A stretch of DNA of 28,578 nucleotides from Paratractidigestivibacter sp963640745 (GTDB lineage Bacteria; Actinomycetota; Coriobacteriia; Coriobacteriales; Atopobiaceae), in NCBI GenBank assembly GCA_963640745.1, contig CAVIBB010000015.1:1-28578 (forward strand), read 5' to 3'. Every line of letters starts with the position of its first letter. Position 1 is the stretch's first letter. A program made the position numbers and the translations under genes. Positions 8,145 to 16,115 of this stretch are shown one piece after another. The notes under the pieces were generated by a model. The model made no database searches, was not told the origin of the DNA, and worked only from the letters and a program-made list of their open reading frames with translations.

Positions 8145-8881
8145 TACGCGCGCGCCTTGAGCTCGGCGGCGTGCTTCTGCACGTAGGCCTCACCCACGCC
8201 CTCGCGCTCCCAGCCGGAAGCCACGCGGAAGCCGACGGGCGAGAGCAGTATCTCGCAGGCGAGCTCGGCCAGCGCGCCCGTGATGGAGCAGGTGATGACC
8301 TGAACCGGGGTCCAGCCAAAGAAGTTGTACGAGACGATGAGCGCAAAGACCAGGTTGTCCACGAACTGCCCCACGCCAGTCGAGACGTAGCTACGCAGCG
8401 CGAACTTTGCGAAGGAGCCGTCGTCGGTGAGGTGCCCGATGAACTGGTTGACGTGCGAGTTCACGAAGGAGGAGCAGAGCATGGCCACCGAGCTGCCGAG
8501 CACGACGTACCAAGAACCGCCGATGGTGGAGTTGAGCGCGGCGTTGACCTCGAGCGACTCGCTCGTGTAGTAGGCGCCCCACATGCCGGGCGCGAGGCTG
8601 ACGAGCCAGAAGAGCAGGCTCACGGCCAGGTTGCAGGCGAGCGCCATGATGGAAACCTTAACGGAGGCCTTGGGCCCGAAGCGCTTGCAGATCATGTCCT
8701 GGCACAGGAACGCCACCCAGCTCAGGGTGAAGCCGCAGTCGAGCGCGAGATAGGGGAAGCTCACGAGCTCTTTGTTGGCCAGCAAGTTCATGAGGATGAC
8801 GCTCACGACGAACACGGTGATGGTGGAAGCAGGGATGCTTCGCAGGAGGATCTTGTAGTCCTCAAGGGTCTCTTTAAGCAT
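8144..8881 (-). CDS. VUT-family (YhhQ/DUF165) membrane transporter, putative queuosine-precursor transporter
   Basis: This 245-residue integral membrane protein has about six hydrophobic helices, including SIPASTITVFVVSVILMNLL at the N-terminus. Characteristic VUT features include the N-terminal LLANKEL region, the mid-protein VNSHVNQFI segment and the acidic-polar helix GQFVDNLVFALI. Family members (YhhQ, QueT-like) import queuine or preQ1/preQ0 for tRNA queuosine modification; specificity here is inferred from family only. The ATG at 8881 has AAGGAG upstream. It is the first gene of a two-gene operon with the SDR. I looked for a preQ1 riboswitch in the ~230 bp leader and saw only a GCGCTG/CAGCGC hairpin, not a convincing aptamer. 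Confidence 0.82.
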   Translation of the reverse strand: MLKETLEDYKILLRSIPASTITVFVVSVILMNLLANKELVSFPYLALDCGFTLSWVAFLCQDMICKRFGPKASVKVSIMALACNLAVSLLFWLVSLAPGMWGAYYTSESLEVNAALNSTIGGSWYVVLGSSVAMLCSSFVNSHVNQFIGHLTDDGSFAKFALRSYVSTGVGQFVDNLVFALIVSYNFFGWTPVQVITCSITGALAELACEILLSPVGFRVASGWEREGVGEAYVQKHAAELKARA

Positions 8882-9151
8882 GGATATTCCTTTTCTCCTT
8901 TGGTTTTAGCTTCTAACGCGCTGGATATCGGACCCGAACAGCGCGGGCGGCCACCCGCAGGCGGTGCGCCGTAGCAGAGGATAGCATGTGGCGGGCATCT
9001 CGTCAGCGGAAGGGGCCGTCTCCCGCGGCCGCGAGGTCCCGTACGTTCGCCTTGCCATCCAAAGGATGCTCGCGGCAATCGCCCGGCGTGATGTATAAAC
9101 TACATAGGCGCTGTGCTGTCTTGCCCTGCTTTTGGAAAGAGGAACCGGCTT

Positions 9152-9766
9152 TTGGCCAAGAAGAAGCGAACATCGCCTGTGCGCCGTGGGCTGGACGGCA
9201 TCGTGCTCGTGGTCGCCGGGGCGGTTGCCGCGACGTGGCGCGCGTGCTTCCTCGAGGGTGCGGCCCTGGGCGCCTGGGCGAGGGTCTCGCTTGTGTTTCC
9301 GCAGCTCGATGAGGTGTTTTATGTGGCATGTGCGCTCTGCGTCGTCGTGGGCGCCGTCCTCTTGTGGTGCGCGACGAGCGGGCGGCGCGAGGCGGCGCGC
9401 GATGCCGCGCGGATCCGCGCGCTCGTGGGCGGGGAGTCGCTCGGGGCCGAGGAGTTTCTGGCCGCGCGGGCGGCGCTTCTTGCCCGCGGCGACTTCACCG
9501 GCATTTACGTGCTGCATAACCGAACGCAGGACAGCTATTACGTGGGGCAGAGCACGCGCGTCGTCGGACGCGTGGCGGCGCACCTGACCGGCCACGGAAA
9601 CGGGGACGTGTACGCCGACTACGCGTATGGCGACGCCTTTGAGGTGAGCCTGGTCTCGCTCGCGGGCAGCGGCTACGAGAGCCTCGACGCCCTCGAGCGC
9701 GATGCTATCCAGGCGTACGGCGCCTACGAGCGGGGATACAACCGCACGCGTGGCAATAGGAACTAG
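9152..9766 (+). CDS. Membrane-anchored GIY-YIG nuclease-domain protein
   Basis: The 204-residue product has a basic N-terminus (MAKKKRTSPVRR), two hydrophobic segments (about residues 16-36 and 55-77), a helical linker and a C-terminal GIY-YIG domain. GIYVLHN and YYVGQS form the signature pair, with Arg in VVGRV, Glu in ALERDA and Asn in YNRTRGN at the positions of catalytic and metal-binding residues. All key residues seem present, so it may be catalytically competent. The TTG start at 9152 is preferred because GGAAAGAGG lies 9 nt upstream; a GTG at 9113 gives 13 extra residues but lacks a ribosome site. Single-domain GIY-YIG proteins act in DNA repair, restriction or homing; a double-spanning membrane anchor is uncommon and its role is unknown. 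Confidence 0.8.
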   Translation: MAKKKRTSPVRRGLDGIVLVVAGAVAATWRACFLEGAALGAWARVSLVFPQLDEVFYVACALCVVVGAVLLWCATSGRREAARDAARIRALVGGESLGAEEFLAARAALLARGDFTGIYVLHNRTQDSYYVGQSTRVVGRVAAHLTGHGNGDVYADYAYGDAFEVSLVSLAGSGYESLDALERDAIQAYGAYERGYNRTRGNRN

Positions 9767-9809
9767 CCTCGCCGCAGTTGACGCTCGTTTTTGAGGGTCT
9801 ATCAGCGGT

Positions 9810-10691
9810 TTATTGCATCTCCAGCGTCTTGGCCATGGCGTCGACGAAGCGCTGGACATGCGGGGCGGGGTCGCGCGGGTAGGCGAGGAAGCACGGGACC
9901 CCTATCTTGCAGTCCAGGGGCACGCCGACGAATCCGGGGTGAATGCCGGACCAGGCGCCGCTCGTGACCACGACGTCGCCCGCCTCGGCCGCGTCGTTAA
10001 AGAGCGCGTAGTCGAACCGCTGGACATCGATGACCTCGATGCTGTGGTCGCGCTTGAGCACGTGGCGCAGCTGGTCGGTCGCGTCGTTGGCGTGGCGGAG
10101 CATGCGCACGCGAATGCCGCGCAGGTCATCGAAGGTGAGCGATGCTTTGCGCGCGAGCGGGCTCGTGCCCACGACGTCGATGGAGAAGGGCGTGCTAAAG
10201 ATGGGCAGCAGCCGGCACATGCCGCCCCAGCGCACCGTGGAGTAGCTCGTCTGCACGACGTCTACCTCGGCGCCCAGGCGCGTCATCACGCTGGAGCGCG
10301 TGTCGTAGAGGTCGCCGATGGTCACGATCTCGAGCTTGAGGTCGGGAACGAGGGCATGGACCTGCGGCCAGAGCGCCTGGGTGTTCTTGCCGGGGCACAT
10401 GAGAGAGACGCCGAGGCGCACCGACGCGCCGCCGCCGATGTTTCTTGCCCGCCAAAGCGCCGCCGCGGAGTCGGCCATTATCTTGCGCGCGTCGGCAATA
10501 AGCGCCGCGCCCGCCTCGGTGGGGGAGACCCCGGTGTGCGAGCGCTCGAAGACGACGACGCCGTACTCGGCCTCGAAGGTCGTGACCTGCTTGACGAGTG
10601 CCGGCGTCGAGATGCTCAGGCGCTCGGCCGCCTTGGTAAAGCTGCCGAGCTCGGCGGCGGCCGTGACGGCGTCGAGCCTGCGGTCGTACAT
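9810..10691 (-). CDS. LysR-family transcriptional regulator
   Basis: The 293-residue protein has an N-terminal LysR winged HTH (ELGSFTKAAERL, STPALVKQV, LFER-like VVFERS, GVSPTEAG) and a periplasmic-binding-protein-like effector domain in the C-terminal two thirds. I took the ATG at 10691 because GAGAGGGG precedes it; the frame extends ten codons upstream without a better site. It is divergent from the SDR-MFS-oxidoreductase genes and presumably controls them in response to a pathway compound. The binding site candidate is the inverted repeat at 10813-10831. Confidence 0.9.
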   Translation of the reverse strand: MYDRRLDAVTAAAELGSFTKAAERLSISTPALVKQVTTFEAEYGVVVFERSHTGVSPTEAGAALIADARKIMADSAAALWRARNIGGGASVRLGVSLMCPGKNTQALWPQVHALVPDLKLEIVTIGDLYDTRSSVMTRLGAEVDVVQTSYSTVRWGGMCRLLPIFSTPFSIDVVGTSPLARKASLTFDDLRGIRVRMLRHANDATDQLRHVLKRDHSIEVIDVQRFDYALFNDAAEAGDVVVTSGAWSGIHPGFVGVPLDCKIGVPCFLAYPRDPAPHVQRFVDAMAKTLEMQ

Positions 10692-10812
10692 GGGCGCCCC
10701 TCTCTGCGTGGTTGTCGGCAAGCCGCGGGCGGTCGTGACGCGCCGCGCGGTCGCGGCGGGCCGCGCGGTCGCGGCGAGCCGTGCGCGGGGCCATAAACGC
10801 CTCGCGTCCGAC

Positions 10813-10831
10813 TGTGAACTTGTGGTTCACA
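10813..10831. promoter_or_regulatory. Candidate operator of the LysR regulator
   Basis: The perfect 7-bp inverted repeat TGTGAAC-N5-GTTCACA lies in the divergent intergenic region, about 120 nt from the LysR start and 91 nt from the SDR start. Its symmetry and T-N11-A core are typical of LysR sites. Binding is inferred. Confidence 0.5.
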
Positions 10832-10921
10832 CCATAGCACCTAAACGGTAATTCCGCGACAGGCGTCACCATCCTAGGATGACTCATGGCATGTTTCTGC
10901 ACGTAGAAAAGGGAGTCAACT

Positions 10922-11803
10922 ATGGAAAACTGGCTGAACCTCAAGGGTGATGTCTGCGCCGTCACCGGCGCGCTCGGCGGCATGGGCGTCGAGATTTGCC
11001 GCGAGTTCGCCCGCAACGGCGCCAACGTCGTGCTTCTCGACCTCGACGAGGAGAAGGTCAAGACCTCCGCGGCCGCGCTCGCCGAGGAGTTCGGCATCCA
11101 CGCCGAGGGCTACCGCATGGACGCCACCAGCGAGGAGGAGGTCCAGGCCGCCGTCGACGCCGCCGTCGCCGACTTCGGCCAGGTGGACGTCCTCGTCAAC
11201 ACCGCCGGCATCCTGCGCTTCTCGCCGATGGAGGACCTGCCCCTCTCCGACTTCGAGGCCGTCCTCAAGGTCAACCTCACCGGCACCTTCATCGCGTCGC
11301 AGCGCTTCGGTCGCCAGATGATCAAGCAGGGCCGCGGCCGCCTCGTGCACATCTCCACCGCCGCCTCCTACACGCCCGAGACCTTCTCCGGCGTCTATTC
11401 CTCCACCAAGGCCGGCGTGAACATGCTCTCCAAGATGCTCGCCGCCGAGTGGGGCCCCTACGGCGTCCGCTCCAACTGCGTCTGCCCGTGCTTCGTCAAG
11501 ACCCCGATGTCGGCCAACTTCTACGCCGACCCGCAGGTTGAGAAGGACCGCAGCCGCCTCATCGCCACGCGCCGCATCGGCGAGGTGACCGATATCGCCA
11601 ACGCCGTCATGTTCCTGGCGTCCACGCGCTCGGACTTCACCACCGGTGCCGAGATCATGGTCGACGGCGGCTTCTCCAACATGATGGGCGACCTCACCGC
11701 CAAGCCGGGCGGCCGCCGCGCGTATGCCGAGAACTACCTCAAGAACAAGGGCGTGACCCTCTGGACCGACGAGGCGGGCATCAAGACCCCGACCGATCAG
11801 TAG
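10922..11803 (+). CDS. SDR-family NAD(P)-dependent oxidoreductase
   Basis: This 293-residue classical SDR carries TGALGGMG (residues 15-22, cofactor glycines), NTAG about residue 95 where NNAG is usual, a catalytic Ser in ISTAAS and YSSTK with the catalytic Tyr and Lys. A C-terminal extension of about 35 residues follows the conserved VDGG end of the fold. Likely a polyol or hydroxy-acid dehydrogenase in the cytosol. AAAAGGGAG precedes the ATG. It heads the LysR-linked cluster with the MFS transporter and the Gfo/Idh/MocA enzyme, which suggests uptake and oxidation of one small substrate, but the sequence does not say which. Confidence 0.88.
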   Translation: MENWLNLKGDVCAVTGALGGMGVEICREFARNGANVVLLDLDEEKVKTSAAALAEEFGIHAEGYRMDATSEEEVQAAVDAAVADFGQVDVLVNTAGILRFSPMEDLPLSDFEAVLKVNLTGTFIASQRFGRQMIKQGRGRLVHISTAASYTPETFSGVYSSTKAGVNMLSKMLAAEWGPYGVRSNCVCPCFVKTPMSANFYADPQVEKDRSRLIATRRIGEVTDIANAVMFLASTRSDFTTGAEIMVDGGFSNMMGDLTAKPGGRRAYAENYLKNKGVTLWTDEAGIKTPTDQ

Positions 11804-11915
11804 GGTTCACCTGCACGCTTGTCCCACTTGCACCAAGGCTTTGTGTAAGGCGGGCGCGGGCGGCACGTCGCAGCCGCCAGCACCCGCGCACCAATTAGAA
11901 AGAGACCCAAACAGC

Positions 11916-13175
11916 ATGGCAACGGATTCCACCAACAAGGGACGCGCCGCGGTTCTCTCCGCCGCCTGCGTCACCATGTTCTTCATCTCCAACATCGCGC
12001 TCTACTCCGTGGTGAGCAAGAACCTCTGCGCGGTGTACCCCGACTGGTCGAGCGCGCTGACCTGGGCGTTCCCCGTCTTCCAGACCATCATGGCCGTGAC
12101 CGGCATCTTTGCCGGCCGCATCTCCGACAAGATCGGCCCCCGCAACATCGTGATCGCCGCCGCCGTCCTCTACGGCGTGGGCTGGTTCATGTGCGGCACC
12201 GTGACCGAGCCCTGGCAGTTCTACCTGTGGTTCTCCGTGGTCGCCGCCATCGGCAACGGTCTGGGCTACAACCCCGCGCTGACCACCGGCCAGAAGTGGT
12301 ACATCGACAAGAAGGGCCTCGCCTCCGGCATCACCCTGGCCGCCTCCACGGCCGGCCCGGCGGTCCTCTCCCCGGTGTTCGCGTCGTTCCTCATCCCGAC
12401 CTTCGGCGTCTTCACCGCGCTTAAGGTCATGGGCGTGCTCTTCCTCGTGACCATCGCCGCCTCCGCCCTCTTCCTCAAGGCTCCCGAGAAGGGCTGGCTG
12501 CCCGAGGGCTACGTGGCCCCCGCCGCCGGCGCCCACGCCGGCACCTTCGGCGACCTGACCCCCGGCGAGATGGTCCGCACCCCGCGCTTCTGGGTGCTTA
12601 TCGCCACGTTCGCCTTCGCCGCGACCGCCGGTACCCTGCTTGTGGGCAAGGTGGCCTCCATCGCCGCTGTCCAGCTCTTCGAGGACCCGAACTCCGCGGC
12701 CGCCGTCGCCCTGGGCGGCACCGTCGTCACCGTGAACACGCTCGCCAACCTCGTCGGCCGCCTCTCCTTCGGCCAGATCACCGACAAGCTCGGCGGCTAC
12801 AAGTCCCTGCTCGTCATGCTCGTGATCACCATCTTTGCCCTCGTGCTCATGTCCATGAGCTTCTCGGTGGCCATGTTCTTCGTGGCGCTGGCCCTGCTCG
12901 GCTTCAGCTTCGGCGCTCTGCTCGTCATCTACCCGCCGCTTACCGGCGGCGCCTTCGGTACCTCCAACCTGGGCGTCAACTACGGCATCATGTTCCTCGG
13001 CTACGCCGCCTCCACCTGGATCAGCCAGCCCATCACGGCCGTGCTCTACCACGCCGACGCGGGCAACGCTGCCTACCAGCAGTCCTTCTACGGCGCCATC
13101 GCCATCGCGGCCGTCGCCGTGCTGCTCACCGTGTACATGATGGTGTCCGATGCAAAGAAGGCCAAGGCCGCCTAG
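11916..13175 (+). CDS. MFS transporter, OFA (oxalate/formate antiporter)-like
   Basis: The 419-residue protein has about 12 hydrophobic segments in two halves, with the MFS loop motif GRISDKIGPRN after helix 2 and a second copy, GQITDKLGGYK, in the C-terminal half. The order of motifs and the GLGYNPALTTGQKWY helix-5 segment resemble the OFA/monocarboxylate group, which move small organic anions. The ATG at 11916 follows AGAAAGAG; upstream in-frame codons belong to the intergenic region. It lies 112 nt after the SDR and probably shares its transcript. A strong terminator follows. Confidence 0.86.
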   Translation: MATDSTNKGRAAVLSAACVTMFFISNIALYSVVSKNLCAVYPDWSSALTWAFPVFQTIMAVTGIFAGRISDKIGPRNIVIAAAVLYGVGWFMCGTVTEPWQFYLWFSVVAAIGNGLGYNPALTTGQKWYIDKKGLASGITLAASTAGPAVLSPVFASFLIPTFGVFTALKVMGVLFLVTIAASALFLKAPEKGWLPEGYVAPAAGAHAGTFGDLTPGEMVRTPRFWVLIATFAFAATAGTLLVGKVASIAAVQLFEDPNSAAAVALGGTVVTVNTLANLVGRLSFGQITDKLGGYKSLLVMLVITIFALVLMSMSFSVAMFFVALALLGFSFGALLVIYPPLTGGAFGTSNLGVNYGIMFLGYAASTWISQPITAVLYHADAGNAAYQQSFYGAIAIAAVAVLLTVYMMVSDAKKAKAA

Positions 13176-13233
13176 GCTTCGCGCCGCTTAGGGTCGCCTG
13201 CGTAGTCTTGTCCCTTGCGCACCGCCTCTCCTC

Positions 13234-13278
13234 GCGGCCCGGCCGCACCCCCGAATAGCCGGCCGGGCCGCATTTCTT
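13234..13278 (+). terminator. Terminator after the MFS gene
   Basis: GCGGCCCGGCC at 13234-13244 pairs with GGCCGGGCCGC at 13261-13271, followed by ATTTCTT. It separates the transporter from the next oxidoreductase, which therefore may have its own promoter or be read by partial readthrough. Confidence 0.75.
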
Positions 13279-13319
13279 CGTAGCTTCTGAGCACGTCTTA
13301 TCAGATCAAAGGAGCAACC

Positions 13320-14369
13320 ATGTCCGAGAACCAGAGCCAGGCTCCCGTCCGCATCGCCGTCATCGGCGCCGGCGCCATGGGCCGCAACCACATCCGCTTC
13401 GTCACCGAGGAGCCCGAGGCCGAGCTCGTCGCCATCGCCGACGCCTTCGAGGGCGCCCGCGCCACGGCCGAGGCCGCCGGCGTGCCCTTCTTTACCGATC
13501 CCGCCGAGCTTATGGACGAGGTCAAGCCCGAGGCCGTCATCATCGCCACCCCCAACGACCTGCACCTGAGCGTTGCCCGCGAGGCCGTCAAGCGCGGCAT
13601 CGTGCCCCTCGTCGAGAAGCCCATCTCCAACGACCTGGCCGATGCCGAGGCCTTCGCCGCCGAGGCTGAGGCCGCGGGCGTGCCCGTGCTCGTGGGCCAG
13701 CACCGTCGCCACAACCCCTTTGTGAACAAGGCCAAGCAGATCATCGAGTCCGGCGAGCTGGGCAAGCTCACCGTGTCGAGCTTCCACTACATGATCTACA
13801 AGAACGACGAGTACTTCGACGTCGAGTGGCGTCGCAAGAAGGGCGCGGGCCCCATCCTCGTCAACCTCGTGCACGACGTTGACCTGCTCCGCTACCTGCT
13901 CGGCGAGCCCGTGGCCGTCCAGGGCATGCAGTCGAGCGCCGCGCGCGGCTTCGAGACCGAGGACTCCGCGGTCGTCAACGTGCGCTTTGCTGACGGTAGC
14001 CTCGCCTCGATGACCATCTCCGACGCGACCGCGTCGCCCTGGAACTGGGAGGCGACCGCCCGCGAGGACCCGCAGTACCGCCCGTTCGACGCCGACGCGT
14101 ACTTCATCGGCGGCACCAAGGGCGCGCTCTCGCTGCCGCGCCTGCACCAGGTGAGCTACGACGGCGCCTCCAGCTGGCACAAGCCGCTGCAGACCACGGT
14201 GCCCGCCGTCGACCCGGCGCTGCCGCACAAGATGCAGCTCAAGCACTTCGTCAAGGTCGTCCGCCGCGAGGTCGAGCCCGTCGTGACCCCGGCCGACAAC
14301 GTAAAGACCCTGCGCTGCCTCAACGCCGTCAAGCAGGCCGCCGAGACCGGCGAGCTCGTGGAGCTGTAG
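13320..14369 (+). CDS. Gfo/Idh/MocA-family oxidoreductase
   Basis: The 349-residue protein begins with a Rossmann fold (VIGAGAMGRNH, residues 13-23). It contains the family's EKP motif (VEKPIS, about residue 100) with the catalytic-site Lys. The C-terminal alpha/beta domain has the GAGPILVNLVHDVDLLRYLLG block whose His and Asp contact substrate. It should oxidise or reduce a sugar, inositol or sugar-acid hydroxyl using NAD(P). GGAGCAACC precedes the ATG. Placement after the SDR and MFS genes suggests the same catabolic pathway. Substrate unknown. Confidence 0.88.
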   Translation: MSENQSQAPVRIAVIGAGAMGRNHIRFVTEEPEAELVAIADAFEGARATAEAAGVPFFTDPAELMDEVKPEAVIIATPNDLHLSVAREAVKRGIVPLVEKPISNDLADAEAFAAEAEAAGVPVLVGQHRRHNPFVNKAKQIIESGELGKLTVSSFHYMIYKNDEYFDVEWRRKKGAGPILVNLVHDVDLLRYLLGEPVAVQGMQSSAARGFETEDSAVVNVRFADGSLASMTISDATASPWNWEATAREDPQYRPFDADAYFIGGTKGALSLPRLHQVSYDGASSWHKPLQTTVPAVDPALPHKMQLKHFVKVVRREVEPVVTPADNVKTLRCLNAVKQAAETGELVEL

Positions 14370-14411
14370 GGCTGGAATCGGGCTTCTTGCCGCCGCTTCA
14401 TACGTGACTCC

Positions 14412-14453
14412 AAGCGCCGTCGCCGGGATTGCTCCCGGCGACGGCGCTTTTGT
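14412..14453 (+). terminator. Terminator of the Gfo/Idh/MocA gene
   Basis: AAGCGCCGTCGCCGGGA pairs with TCCCGGCGACGGCGCTT (17 bp) around TTGC, followed by TTGTG. Confidence 0.9.
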
Positions 14454-14587
14454 GTGCGCATGCCAGCTTGAATGGTTATCGGGTCACGTCACGTGTGGTT
14501 CCGCGGGCGTCCATTGCGCCCCGGGCTCTCGCGCAGTCGCCGGCGCGTCCCTTCGTGGGGGCTTCGGGGCGCAATCTGTGGATGTTA

Positions 14588-14814
14588 CTGCAAGGTTTTG
14601 CGCCAAGTGCGACGTAAACGGAATCGTGCTGCAAGGTTTTGCGCCAAGTGCGACGTAATTTCATGGCTTGAAGGCACGTGGTGGCGTTCTCGGTACAGAT
14701 TACCTGCGGTTTTGCGCCATTGATGGACCATGAGGCTGCCAAATAACGTCGCACTTGGCGTAAAACCTTGCAGAGACAGCGCCCGAGCGTCGCACTTGGC
14801 GTAAAACTTTGCAG
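14588..14814. repeat. Mirror cluster of four 28-bp repeats
   Basis: Two direct copies at 14588-14616 and 14629-14657 (CTGCAAGGTTTTGCGCCAAG...) and two inverted copies at 14746-14773 and 14787-14814. The copies in each pair start 41 nt apart, which makes the cluster symmetrical. The first direct and first inverted copies differ by one base. The ~90 bp centre holds no gene but includes a further partial copy (TGCGGTTTTGCGCCA near 14704). The last copy abuts a truncated PTS gene. Confidence 0.8.
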
Positions 14815-15354
14815 GGAGAATCGGGGATGGGGCCGGACGTGAGCAGGGGACGTAGCGTCTTTGCGCCGTTCTTCACCTTCGTGATCATGATGCCGGTCGC
14901 TCTGTGCCTGCTCGCGCCTATCGGCAACTACATCGGCAACGGCATCGCGGTCTTCTTCGAGTGGCTCGCCTCCACCCCGTTCGGCGTGCTCGCCGTCGCG
15001 CTTATTGCCGCCACCTGGCCGCTGCTCGTCCTCACCGGCATGCACGTCGGCCTCGCCGCCATTGCCCTTGCCCAGTACGCGCAGGTCGGCTCCGATTCCG
15101 TGGTCCTCATGGCCGCGACCATTGCGGCCTTCACCGCTTCCGGCGTCGGCCTTGCCGCCTGGCCTGTATGGTGGCCTCACCGGCGTGAAGTTCTACGCCA
15201 ACGCGAACGGCATCTTCTCCTTCGCGGCCTTCACCGGCGGCGAGCCCGCGAACCTGATCAACGGCTGCATCGGCATCGCCATCGGCTTCGTCGTCGCCTT
15301 TATCGTCACCTGGCTCTTCGGCTTCACCGACGCCCAACTCGACGGCAAGGAGTA
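14815..15354 (+). pseudogene. Degraded PTS EIIC (beta-glucoside-type) fragment
   Basis: Two overlapping frames encode EIIC pieces. The first (to about 15160) reads VIMMPVALCLLAPIGNYIG and FTASGVGLAA, the last helices of an EIIC domain. After a +1 shift near 15155-15165, the second frame reads LYGGLTGVKFYANANGIF, GGEPANLING and a final hydrophobic helix ending FGFTDAQLDGKE. The N-terminal two thirds are missing and the join skips part of the domain, so this is a remnant after deletion plus frameshift, not a gene with a sequencing slip. It starts directly after the last 28-bp repeat, so the repeat cluster marks the left deletion edge. Full EIIC domains span about 350-450 residues; about 180 remain. 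Confidence 0.75.
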
Positions 15355-15402
15355 ACGCTTCCGTTCCCCGGCCTTTCTTTCCTGCGAGATGCCAGTCTTG
15401 CC

Positions 15403-15437
15403 AAAGCCCCGGCGCATCCCCCGCGCTGGGGCTTTGC
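15403..15437 (+). terminator. Hairpin after the PTS remnant
   Basis: AAAGCCCC (15403-15410) pairs with GGGGCTTT (15428-15435), with inner pairing GCG/CGC. The following bases (GCTGC) lack a T run, so termination on the plus strand is weak; on the minus strand the stem is followed by GGCAAGAC, also without a T run. Confidence 0.4.
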
Positions 15438-15504
15438 TGCGTGGGGGAGTGCGCTGTTTGCTCTGGGGTGGTGTGGCCTAACCGTTGTATCCGTAGTCGC
15501 GCCG

Positions 15505-15798
15505 TCACTGCGTGTCGGCAAGCTTCTCGGGCGTTGGCTCGCGCTCGATAAGGTAACGCTCGCGCCACTCGCGGCCCTCGGCCACCGAGCCGGAGCCGTG
15601 GTGGTCCATGACGCGCCACTGCTCCAAGGGACAGACGGCGAGCTCGATAAGGCTCGTGCCGTAGGGGTACAGGTACTCGCCGTCCTCGTCCTGGGGCGTG
15701 CGGTCCACGTAGAGGGTGCCGCCGAGATCGAAGACGTAGTGGCGGGCGAAGGCGGTCGAGGACTGAAGGACGTCGCCGCCCTTGATCTCGCGGGTCAT
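15505..15798 (-). CDS. Small hypothetical protein
   Basis: This 97-residue acidic-basic mixed protein starts MTREIKGGDVLQSSTAFARH and ends EREPTPEKLADTQ. It has no membrane segment or signal peptide and no motif I recognise. The ATG at 15798 follows AAAGGAAAA at a good distance, which makes translation plausible. It sits 35 nt downstream of the frameshifted HTH gene on the same strand and was probably co-transcribed with it. Function unknown; an accessory gene of a decayed mobile element or a two-gene regulatory module is possible. Confidence 0.55.
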   Translation of the reverse strand: MTREIKGGDVLQSSTAFARHYVFDLGGTLYVDRTPQDEDGEYLYPYGTSLIELAVCPLEQWRVMDHHGSGSVAEGREWRERYLIEREPTPEKLADTQ

Positions 15799-15833
15799 GG
15801 GTTTTCCTTTCCGTTGCAAAAGTGTCGGGGTGT

Positions 15834-16115
15834 TTAGCCGATAAGCAGGTCGGGGTCATCGAGGTCGTAGGCGGGGGCGTCGGGCTCCGTGCTCGGGGTG
15901 ACGATGTAGGCGTCATCGGCCAGGCGCGAGCCGACGGGGACCACGGCCAGGGTGTAGCCCAGGGGGCAGGTACTTGAGCAGGGTGTCGGCGGATGGATTC
16001 TTTTTGCCGAGCAGCGACGCGATCGAACCCAAGGACACGCCCACAGCCGAAGCGTAGGTACGGTACGTGTGCCCTCTTTTTTCAGCAGAGCCTTAATTAT
16101 CGATGGTGGTTTCAT
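15834..16115 (-). pseudogene. XRE-type HTH gene with two opposing frameshifts
   Basis: The longest frame (93 codons) has a plausible start (AAAGGAG before the ATG at 16115, MKPPSIIKALLKKEG) and a plausible end (PLGYTLAVVPVGSRLADDAY...), but its middle is implausible (Cys/Pro/Arg-rich). In the neighbouring frame the middle reads YRTYASAVGVSLGSIASLLG and then KKNPSADTLLKYL, a normal XRE helix-turn-helix. A one-base loss near 16066-16072 and a one-base gain in the C run near 15966 would restore one continuous HTH protein of about 93 residues. Either the gene is broken twice or the assembly carries two indels. Intact relatives are small antitoxin- or phage-type DNA-binding proteins. Confidence 0.6.

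Noticed and set aside
8882..9111. preQ1 riboswitch before the VUT transporter
   Set aside because: A GCGCTG/CAGCGC hairpin lies ahead of the ribosome site, but the preQ1-I/II/III aptamer cores could not be recognised.
10743..10778. Tandem GC-rich repeat upstream of the LysR gene
   Set aside because: Two 18-bp units only; likely low-complexity GC-rich DNA without clear function.
11895..13052. 385-codon minus-strand frame opposite the MFS gene
   Set aside because: Composition is almost only Gly, Glu, Asp, His and Arg; the plus strand encodes a clear transporter.
14588..14657. 28-bp repeats resemble the CRISPR repeat (GTTTTG, CGC, AGTG, CGA in order)
   Set aside because: Alignment needs several gaps, two copies are inverted, spacing is 12-13 nt between copies, and they sit far from the array. 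Treated as an unrelated repeat family.
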